Below are positions 46,126 through 56,468 of a stretch of DNA of 64,000 nt, piece after piece; positions within the stretch are counted from its first letter, which is position 1; every line of letters starts with the position of its first letter. This stretch comes from Owenweeksia sp. TMED14 (lineage in GTDB: Bacteria; Bacteroidota; Bacteroidia; Flavobacteriales; Schleiferiaceae): positions 54,367 through 118,366 of the forward strand of contig CATIRS010000049.1 in NCBI GenBank assembly GCA_949529985.1. Reading direction: 5' to 3'. The translations under genes and the position numbers were made by a program. Under the pieces are notes generated by a model. It ran no database searches, was not told the origin of the DNA, and saw only the letters and a program-made list of their open reading frames with translations.

Positions 46126-46923
46126 TTAAGAAAGAGAAGCAATTTCTTTAGCCATTTTTTCTTCTTCTTGATTTGCTAGATCAGGATCAACAAGAATTCT
46201 ACCAGAATGCTCGTCAATCATAATTTTTTTACGCTGAGCAATTTCCATTTGACGTTGAGGCGGTATCGTAAAATATGAACCAGCTGAGGCACCCCTCTCA
46301 ATTGAAACAACAGCAAGACCATTATTCACTTTAGAACGTATACGATGATAAGCCGATAAGAGTCGTTCATCAGATAAGTCTAACGCTAAAGAGGCAGAAC
46401 GATCTAATAATAATTTTTCCTCTTTTTGAGTTTCATTTATAATTGTATCTAATTCACCTTTTTTAAATTCTAAGTGGCTTTGACGCTCAGCTAGCTTCTC
46501 TTCGAGCGTAGTTAATAACAACCCTCGGGTTTCGACTACAACTTCAAATTCACCGATATGCTTTTCCGCCAATTGAATTTCTAATTCTTGGTACTCCGTC
46601 TCCTTTGCAATAGCATCAAACTCACGATTATTTCGGACATTTTTTTGTTGTACTTCATATTTAGAAATTTTCTCTTGGCAAGCCTTAATGAGTTGTTTAT
46701 GGCCTTTTATTTCAGTTTTAGCAGAAGAAACTTCCTCTTGTACCTTAGATAATCGAGTTTGCATTCCCGCGATCTCATCCTCTAAATCTTGAACTTCTAG
46801 AGGTAATTCGCCGCGCAGATTTCGAATTTCGTCTATTCGACGATCGACAATTTGAAGATCATAAAGTGAGCGAAGTTTCTCTTCGACTCCGATGGTCTTT
46901 GATGTAGTAGTTTTTTTAGCCAT
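46126..46923 (-). CDS. CT398/CdsZ-like coiled-coil protein without zinc cysteines
   Basis: 265 residues, a long coiled coil (about residues 15-190, rich in Glu/Lys/Gln/Leu heptads) followed by a short C-terminal domain. LSDERLLSAYHRIRSKVNNG and IPPQRQMEIAQRKKIMIDEH, then SGRILVDP, match the C4-type zinc-ribbon family. The positions normally filled by the two Cys pairs read GASAGSYF and DEHSGR, so zinc is unlikely to be bound. I recall the same loss in other flavobacteria. It sits one base downstream of the NIF3-like gene, a conserved pair in this phylum. Function unknown. Confidence 0.85.
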   Translation of the reverse strand: MAKKTTTSKTIGVEEKLRSLYDLQIVDRRIDEIRNLRGELPLEVQDLEDEIAGMQTRLSKVQEEVSSAKTEIKGHKQLIKACQEKISKYEVQQKNVRNNREFDAIAKETEYQELEIQLAEKHIGEFEVVVETRGLLLTTLEEKLAERQSHLEFKKGELDTIINETQKEEKLLLDRSASLALDLSDERLLSAYHRIRSKVNNGLAVVSIERGASAGSYFTIPPQRQMEIAQRKKIMIDEHSGRILVDPDLANQEEEKMAKEIASLS

Positions 46924-46924
46924 T

Positions 46925-48019
46925 TCAGGATGTGATGATTGGATTCGTTATTGATTCCGTTGTAAGGACCGCAAAATTAGTCATTTTCGAGCGAATGTGA
47001 TCAGCAATTAATTCAATTGTATGCCGTTCACTCTCGTAATGACCAATATCAGCCAAAAATATGACTTTTTTAGCATCAAAAAATTTATGATAGGATATAT
47101 CTGATGTGATAAAAGCATCTGCCTCAGACTTTATTGCAAGGGATAAAAGATCTATACCTGCTCCTCCGCAAAGAGCTACTCGTTTGATGTAATTATCTTT
47201 CGAAGGAATGTACCTAATAGTTTTAGCACCATATACAAATTTCATTTTTTCTATAAGTTCCTCATCTTTTAAAGCACTAGGTAGTTCTCCAACAACTCCA
47301 AAGCCAGTGTTAGATGATTTATTAGTTAGTTTAAACCATGCATGAGAAACCTCCTCATAGGGATGATTTAAAAAGAGAGCTTTTTCCACTGCACCTTTAG
47401 ACCAAGATGGAACTAGTAACTCTAACCTTTCCTCATTAACTAATTGTATTTTCCCAATATTGCCTAAATAAGGATTTGACCCATTCAAAGGCCGGTAACT
47501 CCCTTTACCATTCGTTGAGAATTTACATTGATCATAATTCCCTAAACTCCCTGCACCCGCTTGAAAAAGAGCCTTGGAGAGAGCATCAGTATGCTCAGCA
47601 GGTACGTGGACTACTAACTGATATAAATTTGAATCTCTAGGGGCCAATATTTTCATGTTAGATAATCCCATTGCTGTTCCCATTGCAAATGAAACGCCAC
47701 CATAGATACTATCTAGGTTTGTATGAATAGCATATAAAGCAATACTATTCTCAATGGCCATTATAACGCATCTTTCTGCTTCGGTTTTTCCAGTTAAAGA
47801 ATTCACCGCCTTAAAGATGACGGGATGATGAGAAACTATAACATTAGCCTTCCTGTCAATAGCCTCTAAAATAACTTCCTCGGTTACTTCAAGAGATACA
47901 AGGACGGCAGAAACTTTCATTTCATCGTTCCCGACCAATAGTCCGCAGTTGTCATATTCTTCCTGCAAAGTTAAAGGAGCCCAATTCTCTAAGAAATTTA
48001 CTAAATAATTTAATTTCAT
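46925..48019 (-). CDS. NIF3-like dinuclear metal-centre protein (YqfO type)
   Basis: Hexameric, metal-binding GTP cyclohydrolase I type 2-like family, 364 residues. The NIF3 N-terminal block is LVSLEVTEEVILEAIDRKAN followed by VIVSHHPVIFKAVNSL, with two metal-binding His. HTNLDSIYGGVSFAMG is the next. The C-terminal ALCGGAGIDLLSLAIKSEAD and DIGHYESERHTIELI carry further His/Glu ligands. A central insert of ~110 residues (from LYQLVVHVPAEHTDAL) is the PII-like domain of YqfO proteins. Real activity in the family is unsettled. Paired with the coiled-coil gene downstream. Confidence 0.92.
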   Translation of the reverse strand: MKLNYLVNFLENWAPLTLQEEYDNCGLLVGNDEMKVSAVLVSLEVTEEVILEAIDRKANVIVSHHPVIFKAVNSLTGKTEAERCVIMAIENSIALYAIHTNLDSIYGGVSFAMGTAMGLSNMKILAPRDSNLYQLVVHVPAEHTDALSKALFQAGAGSLGNYDQCKFSTNGKGSYRPLNGSNPYLGNIGKIQLVNEERLELLVPSWSKGAVEKALFLNHPYEEVSHAWFKLTNKSSNTGFGVVGELPSALKDEELIEKMKFVYGAKTIRYIPSKDNYIKRVALCGGAGIDLLSLAIKSEADAFITSDISYHKFFDAKKVIFLADIGHYESERHTIELIADHIRSKMTNFAVLTTESITNPIITS

Positions 48020-48033
48020 TAGTCTAAGATAAA

Positions 48034-48063
48034 AAAGGGCTCTTCGAAAACGAAGAGCCCTTT
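48034..48063 (-). terminator. Strong hairpin terminator after rpsA
   Basis: AAAGGGCTCTTCG and CGAAGAGCCCTTT pair perfectly around an AAAA loop, with T-rich tails on both strands. It ends rpsA 22 bases after its stop and separates it from the NIF3-like gene on the same strand. Confidence 0.92.
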
Positions 48064-48084
48064 AAAAAATAATTTGATTTTAAA

Positions 48085-50340
48085 CTACGCTTTATTATCC
48101 ATTTCCTCTTTTAAGCGAGCTAGGCTATCTAAATCACCTAAAGTTGTTTTTTCGACAGAAGCATTGACATTTTTAACACCAGCACTCTTTGCGCCCCCTT
48201 TAGTCTTTTTAGCAGATTTTTCATTAGAATCTAGGACATTCTTGAAGTTCTGTGTATGAGATACTAGAATACGACGGGTATCAGAATTAAACTCAATAAC
48301 TATAAAATCTAATTGCTCACCAACTCCAATAGAAGAACCATCTTCTTTAAGAGAGTGTCTAGCAGGGCAATACACTTCAAGTTCTTGATCAGCAAACCAG
48401 ATATTGAAACCTTTGTCTGCAGGTGACTTAACCTCACCCTTGTGACTACTTTTAAGCTCAAATACACTTGCATAGTTATCCCAAGGATTCTCTAAAACTT
48501 GCTTATGACCCAAGCTTAAGCGACGATTTTCAACATCGATATCCAATACTTGAACTTCCAGCTCAGCTCCAACTGCAGTAAATTCTGAAGGGTGTTTTAC
48601 TTTTTTCGTCCATGAAAGATCAGAGATATGGACCAAACCATCGATACCTTCTTCAAGTTCAAGAAATACTCCAAAATTTGTGAAATTCCTAACTTTTCCT
48701 TTATGGATTGAACCTTGAACATACTTAGCTGTAATATCGGTCCAAGGATCTGGTGTCAATTGTTTAACCCCTAAGGACATTTTTCTTTCCTCACGGTCAA
48801 TTGAAAGCACAAGAGCATCAACTGGATCACCAACGGTAAAGAAATCTTGGGCAGATCGTAAATGCGAACCCCAACTCATTTCAGAAACGTGAATTAACCC
48901 TTCAACACCACTTGCCACTTCTACAAAAGCACCATAGTCAGCCAAAACAGCAACTTTACCTTTGACCTTGTCACCTTCTTTTAGAGACGAGTCTAGAGCT
49001 TCCCATGGATGAGGAAATAACTGTTTTAAACCTAATTGAATTCGTGTTTTTGCTTCATCAAAGTCAAGGATAACAACGTTGATTTTTTGATCAAGCTCTA
49101 CAACTTCCGAAGGATGATTAATACGACTCCAAGAAAGATCGGTAATATGCACTAATCCGTCAACACCTCCTAAGTCTATGAATACACCATAACTTGTTAT
49201 ATTCTTGACAACACCTTCTAAAACCTGACCTTTTTCTAATTGACCAATAATCACTTTCTTCTGTTCTTCTAGATCCGCCTCAATCAGGGCCTTGTGGGAA
49301 ACTACAACATTTTTAAATTCGTGATTAATTTTCACAATCTTAAACTCCATTGTCTTTTCAACATATACATCATAGTCACGTATTGGCTTGACGTCAATTT
49401 GTGACCCAGGTAAAAATGCCTCTAGACCGAAAATATCTACGATCATCCCACCTTTGGTTCTACACTTAACAAATCCTTGAACAATCTCTTCTGTATCAAA
49501 TGCTTCATTAACTCTATCCCAAGCTTTGATTGATCTCGCTTTTCGATGCGATAAAACAAGCTGACCTAATTTATCCTCTTGCTTATCGACTAAAACCTCT
49601 ACTGTATCTCCAACTTTCAAATCGGGATTGTATCGGAACTCATTTAATGAAACAACACCTTCCGACTTTGAGTTAATATCTATGATGACATCACGATCGG
49701 AGAGATTCACAACTACTCCAGAAACAAGAGTATGCTCAACAGATGTCATCAAGGTATCCTCGTACATTTTTTCCAGCGCTATCAAATCATCAGATCGCTT
49801 TATCGAAGTTGACTCATAGGCTTCCCAATCAAATGGTAGATCTTCTTGATCCTCTTCTAGAACAAGATCTTCATCTTGAAGATCTGGCTCAATTTCTTTT
49901 ACAGATTCCTCAAGCTTAGGTGTGGCCTTTACTGTTCGGACTTTTTTCGAACTAGACTTTGAAGAATCAGCATTACTATTTAAAGAATTATCAGAATCAA
50001 TATTTTCTAAAACAACTTCCTCAACAGGAGAATTCAACTCCTCCGAAATATTTTCATTCGCCATTGGCGTCTCCGCTGCTGGTTTCTTCGCTGCTGGTTT
50101 CTTCGCCGCTGGTTTCTTCGCCGCTGGTTTCTTCGCCGCTGGTTTCTTCGCCGCTGGCTTCTTCGCCGCTGGTTTCTTCGCCGCTGGTTTCTTCGCCGCT
50201 GGTTTCTTTACCGAATCATCAGAAGATGAGTTAGATTCAACAACATCAAGTTTAGAAGTTTTCGCAGCTTTCGTTACCGCAGATTTTTTGGTGCTTTCCT
50301 TAGCATCTAGGACATTGTCCTTTTTTTGCTCGTCAGACAT
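48085..50340 (-). CDS. rpsA: 30S ribosomal protein S1 with a (PAAKK)n N-terminal tract
   Basis: Binds mRNA on the 30S subunit; 751 residues from ATG 50340 (the frame is open to 50385, but MSDEQKKDN is the natural start). Six S1 (OB-fold) domains follow one another, for example LEGVVKNITSYGVFIDLGGV, VKGKVAVLADYGAFVEVASG, and HKGKVRNFTNFGVFLELEEG. Before them lies a low-complexity extension of ~150 residues: a Ser/Lys part, nine PAAKK-type repeats, then an acidic stretch (EIEPDLQDEDLVLEEDQEDL). Ordinary S1 has at most a short N-terminal tail. A TACTTTTG box lies about 110 bases upstream. A strong terminator follows. Confidence 0.93.
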   Translation of the reverse strand: MSDEQKKDNVLDAKESTKKSAVTKAAKTSKLDVVESNSSSDDSVKKPAAKKPAAKKPAAKKPAAKKPAAKKPAAKKPAAKKPAAKKPAAETPMANENISEELNSPVEEVVLENIDSDNSLNSNADSSKSSSKKVRTVKATPKLEESVKEIEPDLQDEDLVLEEDQEDLPFDWEAYESTSIKRSDDLIALEKMYEDTLMTSVEHTLVSGVVVNLSDRDVIIDINSKSEGVVSLNEFRYNPDLKVGDTVEVLVDKQEDKLGQLVLSHRKARSIKAWDRVNEAFDTEEIVQGFVKCRTKGGMIVDIFGLEAFLPGSQIDVKPIRDYDVYVEKTMEFKIVKINHEFKNVVVSHKALIEADLEEQKKVIIGQLEKGQVLEGVVKNITSYGVFIDLGGVDGLVHITDLSWSRINHPSEVVELDQKINVVILDFDEAKTRIQLGLKQLFPHPWEALDSSLKEGDKVKGKVAVLADYGAFVEVASGVEGLIHVSEMSWGSHLRSAQDFFTVGDPVDALVLSIDREERKMSLGVKQLTPDPWTDITAKYVQGSIHKGKVRNFTNFGVFLELEEGIDGLVHISDLSWTKKVKHPSEFTAVGAELEVQVLDIDVENRRLSLGHKQVLENPWDNYASVFELKSSHKGEVKSPADKGFNIWFADQELEVYCPARHSLKEDGSSIGVGEQLDFIVIEFNSDTRRILVSHTQNFKNVLDSNEKSAKKTKGGAKSAGVKNVNASVEKTTLGDLDSLARLKEEMDNKA
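50078..50212 (-). repeat. Nine tandem 15-bp units within rpsA
   Basis: GCTGGTTTCTTCGCC (plus-strand reading) is repeated nine times head-to-tail with few changes (first unit ends GCT, sixth has GGCTTC, last ends TACC). On the coding strand it encodes a PAAKK-type pentapeptide array. Near-identity of the units suggests recent expansion by slippage. Confidence 0.95.
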
Positions 50341-50450
50341 GAGCTTAAAATTTGTATTCCAATCGGAAATAGGCTGAAGCGCCAATTAGAAGAGTTTGAA
50401 TAAAAAAAAATCTTTCTAGCTCCTATATTAATGCTTACTAAAAAGGATTG

Positions 50451-50458
50451 CAAAAGTA
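50451..50458 (-). promoter_or_regulatory. Putative -7 box (TACTTTTG) of rpsA
   Basis: Exact TAnnTTTG match followed by C on the minus strand, about 110 bases before the rpsA ATG, in the gap after gltA. It implies a leader of roughly 100 bases that could hold a regulatory site. Confidence 0.5.
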
Positions 50459-50525
50459 GTTAATATTTTTTCGCTTTCGATAAATAACACCTCCTAGAAT
50501 AAAAATATTTCAAAATAATTTCATT

Positions 50526-51830
50526 TCAATCTAAAAATTTCTTTTTCAAGAGATCAGTAGTTATGGACCCTGGTCGCTCTAGAGGCATTGATACGGCACG
50601 GTCCCAAATTAAATTAGTCATTGTCCCAATAGATCTTGAAACACCAAATAAGACCGTATAAAAATCATATTCAACTAAACCATAATGCATAAGTAATTGT
50701 CCTGAATGAGCATCAACATTTGGCCATGGATTTTTCACCTTTCCGGTAGCCGCTAAAATATCAGGAACTACTTCGAAAATATTAGAAATCAGATTAAAAA
50801 GTGGATCTTCAGGCATATGTTTGAGTGCAAATCCCCGCTGCGCCATATATCTTGGGTCCGTCTTTCTTAAAACTGCATGACCAAAACCAGGAATTACTTT
50901 TCCATTTGCCAAGGTCGAATTACAATATTCTTTAATTTGATCTTTAGAAGGAACTTCAGTACCGATAGAACTTTTCATTTCCATTGTCCATTTTATAACT
51001 TCTTGATTAGCTAAACCATGAAGCGGTCCTGCGAGCCCATTCATTCCAGCAGCAAAGCTCTGATAAGCATCGGATAAAGCAGATCCAACAAGATGAACCG
51101 TATGAGCCGAGACATTACCACCCTCATGATCGCTATGGATAGTCATATAAAGGCGCATTAGCTCACGAAATTCTTCATTGTCAAAACCGAGCATATGGGC
51201 AAAATTTCCCGCCCAATCTAATTTCGTATCCGGCTCAATATGCTGATCATTTTTATAAGCTCTGCGATAAATATATGCTGCAATCCTAGGCAACCTCGCA
51301 ATTAAGTTCATGGAATCCTCATATGTATGTATCCAATAGTCTGATTTCGGACATCCAGAAGCATATTCTTTAGCGAAGACACTCTCCGTCCTAAGAGCCA
51401 TTATAGCGATAACAAACTGTGTCATTGGATGAGCCCTGAAAGGCAAGGCGTCTATAGTCTTGAAAACATGAGGAGGAACGATTGCCCTTCTTGCCCAATT
51501 ATTACTAACTCGCCTAACATCGTCATCTGTGGGCAGCTCATTCATAAGTATTAGGTAAAAAAGACCCTCAGGTAAAGGCTCTTCACCGCCAGGATATTTA
51601 GGAAGTAATTTCTGAAGTTCAGGAATACTATAACCTCTAAACCTTATTCCTTCATCAGGATCCAATTTAGAAGTTTCACTAATCAAAGCTGGCATTCCTC
51701 TCATTCCCTGATAAAGCTGAGACACTTTTATCTCACCCATCACTTCATTACCATGACTGGCTAAAAAACTTTTAATCTCATTCTGTGCAGATGGTATTTT
51801 TCCAGCAAAATATTCTTGTATACGATCCAT
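50526..51830 (-). CDS. gltA: Citrate synthase, mitochondrial/eukaryote-like type
   Basis: Condenses acetyl-CoA and oxaloacetate to citrate; 434 residues. The sequence follows the eukaryotic mitochondrial form closely: DPDEGIRFRGYSIPELQKLL, EEPLPEGLFYLI, YTIHSDHEGG-like TIHSDHEGGNVSAHT, then GSALSDAYQSFAAGMNGLAG. Catalytic residues are His in PLHGLANQEV, His in GFGHAVLRKTDPRY, and Asp in NPWPNVDAHSG. This is unlike the allosteric E. coli type. It is the third gene of carA-eno-gltA on this strand, 8 bases after eno. The start ATG 51830 gives the same N-terminal reach as the mature mitochondrial enzyme. Confidence 0.96.
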   Translation of the reverse strand: MDRIQEYFAGKIPSAQNEIKSFLASHGNEVMGEIKVSQLYQGMRGMPALISETSKLDPDEGIRFRGYSIPELQKLLPKYPGGEEPLPEGLFYLILMNELPTDDDVRRVSNNWARRAIVPPHVFKTIDALPFRAHPMTQFVIAIMALRTESVFAKEYASGCPKSDYWIHTYEDSMNLIARLPRIAAYIYRRAYKNDQHIEPDTKLDWAGNFAHMLGFDNEEFRELMRLYMTIHSDHEGGNVSAHTVHLVGSALSDAYQSFAAGMNGLAGPLHGLANQEVIKWTMEMKSSIGTEVPSKDQIKEYCNSTLANGKVIPGFGHAVLRKTDPRYMAQRGFALKHMPEDPLFNLISNIFEVVPDILAATGKVKNPWPNVDAHSGQLLMHYGLVEYDFYTVLFGVSRSIGTMTNLIWDRAVSMPLERPGSITTDLLKKKFLD

Positions 51831-51838
51831 GAATTTAT

Positions 51839-53134
<1,296 letters not shown>

Positions 53135-53137
53135 TTA

Positions 53138-54232
53138 TTATTTTGACTTAATAAGATCAATGAATTCCTGAAAAAGATAATGCGAATCATGAGGACCAGG
53201 TGAAGCCTCAGGATGATATTGAACACTGAATACCGGGAAATCATTACGAGATATGCCCGCAACAGTTTCATCATTTAAATGAATATGGGTCAATTCTACA
53301 TTTGAAATAGACTCTAAATCCTTCATTGAGACAGCAAAACCATGATTCTGACTAGTAATCTCTCCTTTCCCCGTCAATAAATTCTTCACAGGATGATTGA
53401 TACCTCTATGCCCATTGTGCATTTTATAAGTCGTCAAACCTGAGGCCAGAGCAATCATTTGGTGCCCTAAACAAATTCCAAACGTTGGAATACCTGAAAC
53501 GATAATCTGTTTTACAATCTCAATTATCTTTGGCGAAGCAGATGGATCACCGGGACCGTTTGACAGAAAATAGCCATCAGGATTTTCGGCGTGTAGAGTT
53601 TTGAATGAAGTATCGTAGGGAAATACAATAATATGACAACCTAGATTCACCAAACAACTCAAAATACTTTTTTTAATACCTAGATCTAGGGCTACAATTT
53701 TAAAATCTGAATTCTCATCCCCTAAGGAATATCGTTTAACAGTACTAACATGCGAGCATAGCTCTAATCCGACCATTGATGGTGTTTGATCAAGCAAATG
53801 TCGCAAGGAACTTATTTCGTCGGCACGAGTACTTATTAGTGCATTCTGCGAGCCATTATTCCGTATATGTTTGACTAAAGCTCTTGTGTCTACATCTGAG
53901 ATCGCAACAATATCATTGGCCTTCAGAAGTTCCTTTAATGTTTTACCATTAGACCTAGGTCGAGATTGAAATTCACTGAAGTTTCTCATAATCAGTCCAG
54001 AAATCTGAACTTGATCATTCTCTGAATCTTCGTCAGCGATTCCATAGTTTCCGATATGAACATTGGCAGTAACCATTAATTGCCCCTTATAACTAGGATC
54101 TGTGAAAATCTCTTGATAACCCGACATGCCAGTATTGAAGCAAATCTCACCAGTCACTGTGCCATCTAAACCAATTGAACTCCCATGAAATATGGTGCCG
54201 TCTTCCAAAAGAACAAAGGCCTTTTTTTTCAT
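53138..54232 (-). CDS. carA: Carbamoyl-phosphate synthase small subunit
   Basis: Glutamine amidotransferase subunit that feeds ammonia to CarB for arginine and pyrimidine synthesis; 364 residues. The N-terminal domain shows EDGTIFHGSSIGLDGTVTGE and FNTGMSGYQEIFTDPSYKGQ. The class I glutaminase has the nucleophile Cys in TFGICLGHQMIALA and His/Glu in SVQYHPEASPGPHDSHYLF. carB is not in the window. It follows rplQ after a terminator and precedes eno. Confidence 0.97.
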   Translation of the reverse strand: MKKKAFVLLEDGTIFHGSSIGLDGTVTGEICFNTGMSGYQEIFTDPSYKGQLMVTANVHIGNYGIADEDSENDQVQISGLIMRNFSEFQSRPRSNGKTLKELLKANDIVAISDVDTRALVKHIRNNGSQNALISTRADEISSLRHLLDQTPSMVGLELCSHVSTVKRYSLGDENSDFKIVALDLGIKKSILSCLVNLGCHIIVFPYDTSFKTLHAENPDGYFLSNGPGDPSASPKIIEIVKQIIVSGIPTFGICLGHQMIALASGLTTYKMHNGHRGINHPVKNLLTGKGEITSQNHGFAVSMKDLESISNVELTHIHLNDETVAGISRNDFPVFSVQYHPEASPGPHDSHYLFQEFIDLIKSK

Positions 54233-54261
54233 TTTATTTTCACACTATTATTGACATAAAA

Positions 54262-54288
54262 AAAGGATAAGGGGGCACCTTATCCTTT
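54262..54288 (-). terminator. Terminator of the ribosomal protein operon after rplQ
   Basis: AAAGGATAAGG and CCTTATCCTTT pair around a 5-base loop, followed on the minus strand by a long T run. It ends the rplP-rplQ operon 40 bases after the rplQ stop and precedes carA by 30 bases. Confidence 0.9.
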
Positions 54289-54327
54289 GCAAGTTAGTTG
54301 ACAATTCATTATTTCAAGAGTCAATTA

Positions 54328-54837
54328 CTATTCCTTTTCTATGCTATCGATAATTGAGGAGTCATCTCCTTTTTTAGACTCATCTTTCAAATCAGTCGGA
54401 TTTTTCTCATTCTCTGACTTTTTAGAACGACGTCTTGTAGCCTTCTTTGTTTCTTTTTTCTCGTCAAAACCGTACAATTCATTAAAATCGACTAACTCAA
54501 TCATACACATTTCTGCGTTATCACCTAAGCGATTACCAGTTCGTATAATTCTCGTGTAACCTCCTGGACGATCTCCTATTTTAATTGACACCTCTTTAAA
54601 AAGTTCAGTAACGGCTTCCTTACTCTGAAGATGGCTGAATACCATCCGTCGATTATGAGTGCTATCAACTTTTGATCTAGTGACCAGTGGCTCCACATAC
54701 TTCTTTAGCGCTTTAGCCTTAGCAACAGTTGTATTTATTCTCTTGTGAACAACAAGAGAGGAGGCCATATTACTTAGCATCGCCTTTCGATGAGAGGTTG
54801 TTCGACCTAAATGATTAAATTTCTTACCGTGTCTCAT
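54328..54837 (-). CDS. rplQ: 50S ribosomal protein L17
   Basis: Large-subunit protein at the exit-tunnel rim, 169 residues from ATG 54837. The start [20 protein letters not shown] is unmistakable; a longer frame begins at 54885 inside rpoA. After the core ([40 protein letters not shown]) comes a ~45-residue charged tail ([18 protein letters not shown] and onward). It makes the protein longer than the E. coli one of about 127 residues. Last gene of the operon. Confidence 0.97.
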   Translation of the reverse strand: MRHGKKFNHLGRTTSHRKAMLSNMASSLVVHKRINTTVAKAKALKKYVEPLVTRSKVDSTHNRRMVFSHLQSKEAVTELFKEVSIKIGDRPGGYTRIIRTGNRLGDNAEMCMIELVDFNELYGFDEKKETKKATRRRSKKSENEKNPTDLKDESKKGDDSSIIDSIEKE

Positions 54838-54844
54838 TTTATTA

Positions 54845-55837
54845 TTATTCCTTATCGAGTTTATACTTACTAGTATCCATCCCAAATGACAAACCTAGGT
54901 TTACAACAAGATCCTCAAGCTCTGTTAATGATTTCTTTCCAAAATTTCTGAATTTCATCAAGTCAGCCTTTGTGTATGAAACTAAATCCGCAACAGTTTC
55001 AACTTCCGCAGCCTTTAAACAATTTAAAGCACGAACACTAAGCTCTAGCTCGGTCAGAGCCTTCATCAATAGCTTTCGCATCTCAATGACTTCTTCATCA
55101 TAACTTTCAACCTCTTGAATTGGAGCTACGTCCGCGATCATTCTCTCATCAGTAAACAATAAGAAATGTTGAATTAGTATTTGAGCAGCGTCTGTCAGGG
55201 CATCCTGCGGAGTCACACTACCGTCAGTATGTATCTCCATAATCAATTTTTCAAAATCGGTCTTCTGCTCTACTCTGAAATTTTCAATTTTATAATTAAC
55301 ATTCTTCATTGGAGTATAGATCGAATCCAAAGCAATAGTTCCAAGGGGACTATCAAGCTTCTTATTCTCCTCAGCAGGAACATAACCGCGACCTTTTTCA
55401 ATCGTTAATTCTAATTCAACATTCACAGATGAATCTAAATGACAAATGATTAAGTCTGGGTTCAAAACCTGAAAAGAAGTCATGAAAGAAGCCAAGTCTC
55501 CTGCTGTCAATTCCTCCTTGCCGGATAAATTAACTTTCACAGTTTCATAATCAGACGAGTCGATCTGACGCTTTAATCGGACTTGCTTCAAATTCAGAAT
55601 TATCTCTGTTACATCTTCTACTATACCTTTCACAGTAGAAAATTCATGATTGACTCCGGACATGCGCACAGAAGTGAAGGCAAAACCTTCAAGTGAGTTG
55701 AGTAAAACGCGTCGAAGAGCATTTCCAACCGTTAAACCATAACCAGGTTCGAGTGGGCGGAATTCAAATTGACCGTGTGTATCTGTTGTTGAATTAACGA
55801 TAACCTTTTCAGGTTTTTGAAATTGAAGGATAGCCAT
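54845..55837 (-). CDS. rpoA: RNA polymerase alpha subunit
   Basis: Scaffold of RNA polymerase assembly, 330 residues. The N-terminal domain shows [20 protein letters not shown] and [16 protein letters not shown]. The C-terminal UP-element and activator-binding domain shows [20 protein letters not shown] and [18 protein letters not shown]. Both domains are complete. It lies between rpsD and rplQ, with 4 and 7 bases between them. Confidence 0.98.
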   Translation of the reverse strand: MAILQFQKPEKVIVNSTTDTHGQFEFRPLEPGYGLTVGNALRRVLLNSLEGFAFTSVRMSGVNHEFSTVKGIVEDVTEIILNLKQVRLKRQIDSSDYETVKVNLSGKEELTAGDLASFMTSFQVLNPDLIICHLDSSVNVELELTIEKGRGYVPAEENKKLDSPLGTIALDSIYTPMKNVNYKIENFRVEQKTDFEKLIMEIHTDGSVTPQDALTDAAQILIQHFLLFTDERMIADVAPIQEVESYDEEVIEMRKLLMKALTELELSVRALNCLKAAEVETVADLVSYTKADLMKFRNFGKKSLTELEDLVVNLGLSFGMDTSKYKLDKE

Positions 55838-55841
55838 AATC

Positions 55842-56447
55842 TTATTTTGAATAAAGTTCCACGATGAGTTGCTCTTTGATGCCTTCAGGAATTATATCAC
55901 GCTGAGGGACGCTTAATAATGAACCAGACATAGTCGCTTCATTCCACTCTATCCAAGGATATTGATGAGCAGAACCTGAAAGTGAAGCTGAAATTATCTC
56001 TAGTGTTTTTGATTTCTCACGCACAGCAACAACGTCACCCGGTTTTGCATGAAAAGAAGGAATATTAACAATACTTCCGTTCACTGTAATGTGACGGTGA
56101 GAGACCAATTGACGAGCACCACGGCGAGTCGGGGCAATTCCCAATCGGTAAACAACATTATCTAAACGGCCTTCGCACAACTGGAGAAGCACCTCACCAG
56201 TAGCTCCTTTAGATCGAGAGGCTCGATCAAACAAGTTCTTAAACTGACGCTCAAGAATACCATAAGTGTATTTTGCCTTTTGTTTTTCCAACAATTGAAC
56301 AGAATATTCTGATTTTTTTCCGCGCTTGCGCTGAAAACCGTGCTGTCCCGGAGGATAGTTACGCTTCTCTAGGGCACGATCTGGACCGAAGATTGGTTCT
56401 CCGAATCGACGTGCAATTTTAGTTAGGGGACCTCTGTAACGTGCCAT
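55842..56447 (-). CDS. rpsD: 30S ribosomal protein S4
   Basis: 16S rRNA assembly initiator, 201 residues. [20 protein letters not shown] and [20 protein letters not shown] are conserved. The S4 RNA-binding module shows [20 protein letters not shown] and [19 protein letters not shown]. No zinc-binding Cys cluster near the N-terminus. Part of the alpha operon. Confidence 0.98.
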   Translation of the reverse strand: MARYRGPLTKIARRFGEPIFGPDRALEKRNYPPGQHGFQRKRGKKSEYSVQLLEKQKAKYTYGILERQFKNLFDRASRSKGATGEVLLQLCEGRLDNVVYRLGIAPTRRGARQLVSHRHITVNGSIVNIPSFHAKPGDVVAVREKSKTLEIISASLSGSAHQYPWIEWNEATMSGSLLSVPQRDIIPEGIKEQLIVELYSK

Positions 56448-56468
56448 TTCTTTCTTTCAATTTAAATA

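Noticed and set aside
50078-50212. Possible CRISPR-like array
   Set aside because: Units are 15 bp, directly adjacent and without spacers, and they encode an in-frame peptide repeat in rpsA.
49922-50377. Plus-strand open frame with repeated AAGFF units
   Set aside because: It is the antisense shadow of the (PAAKK)n tract in rpsA; the repeat keeps several frames open. No start context or homologous domain.
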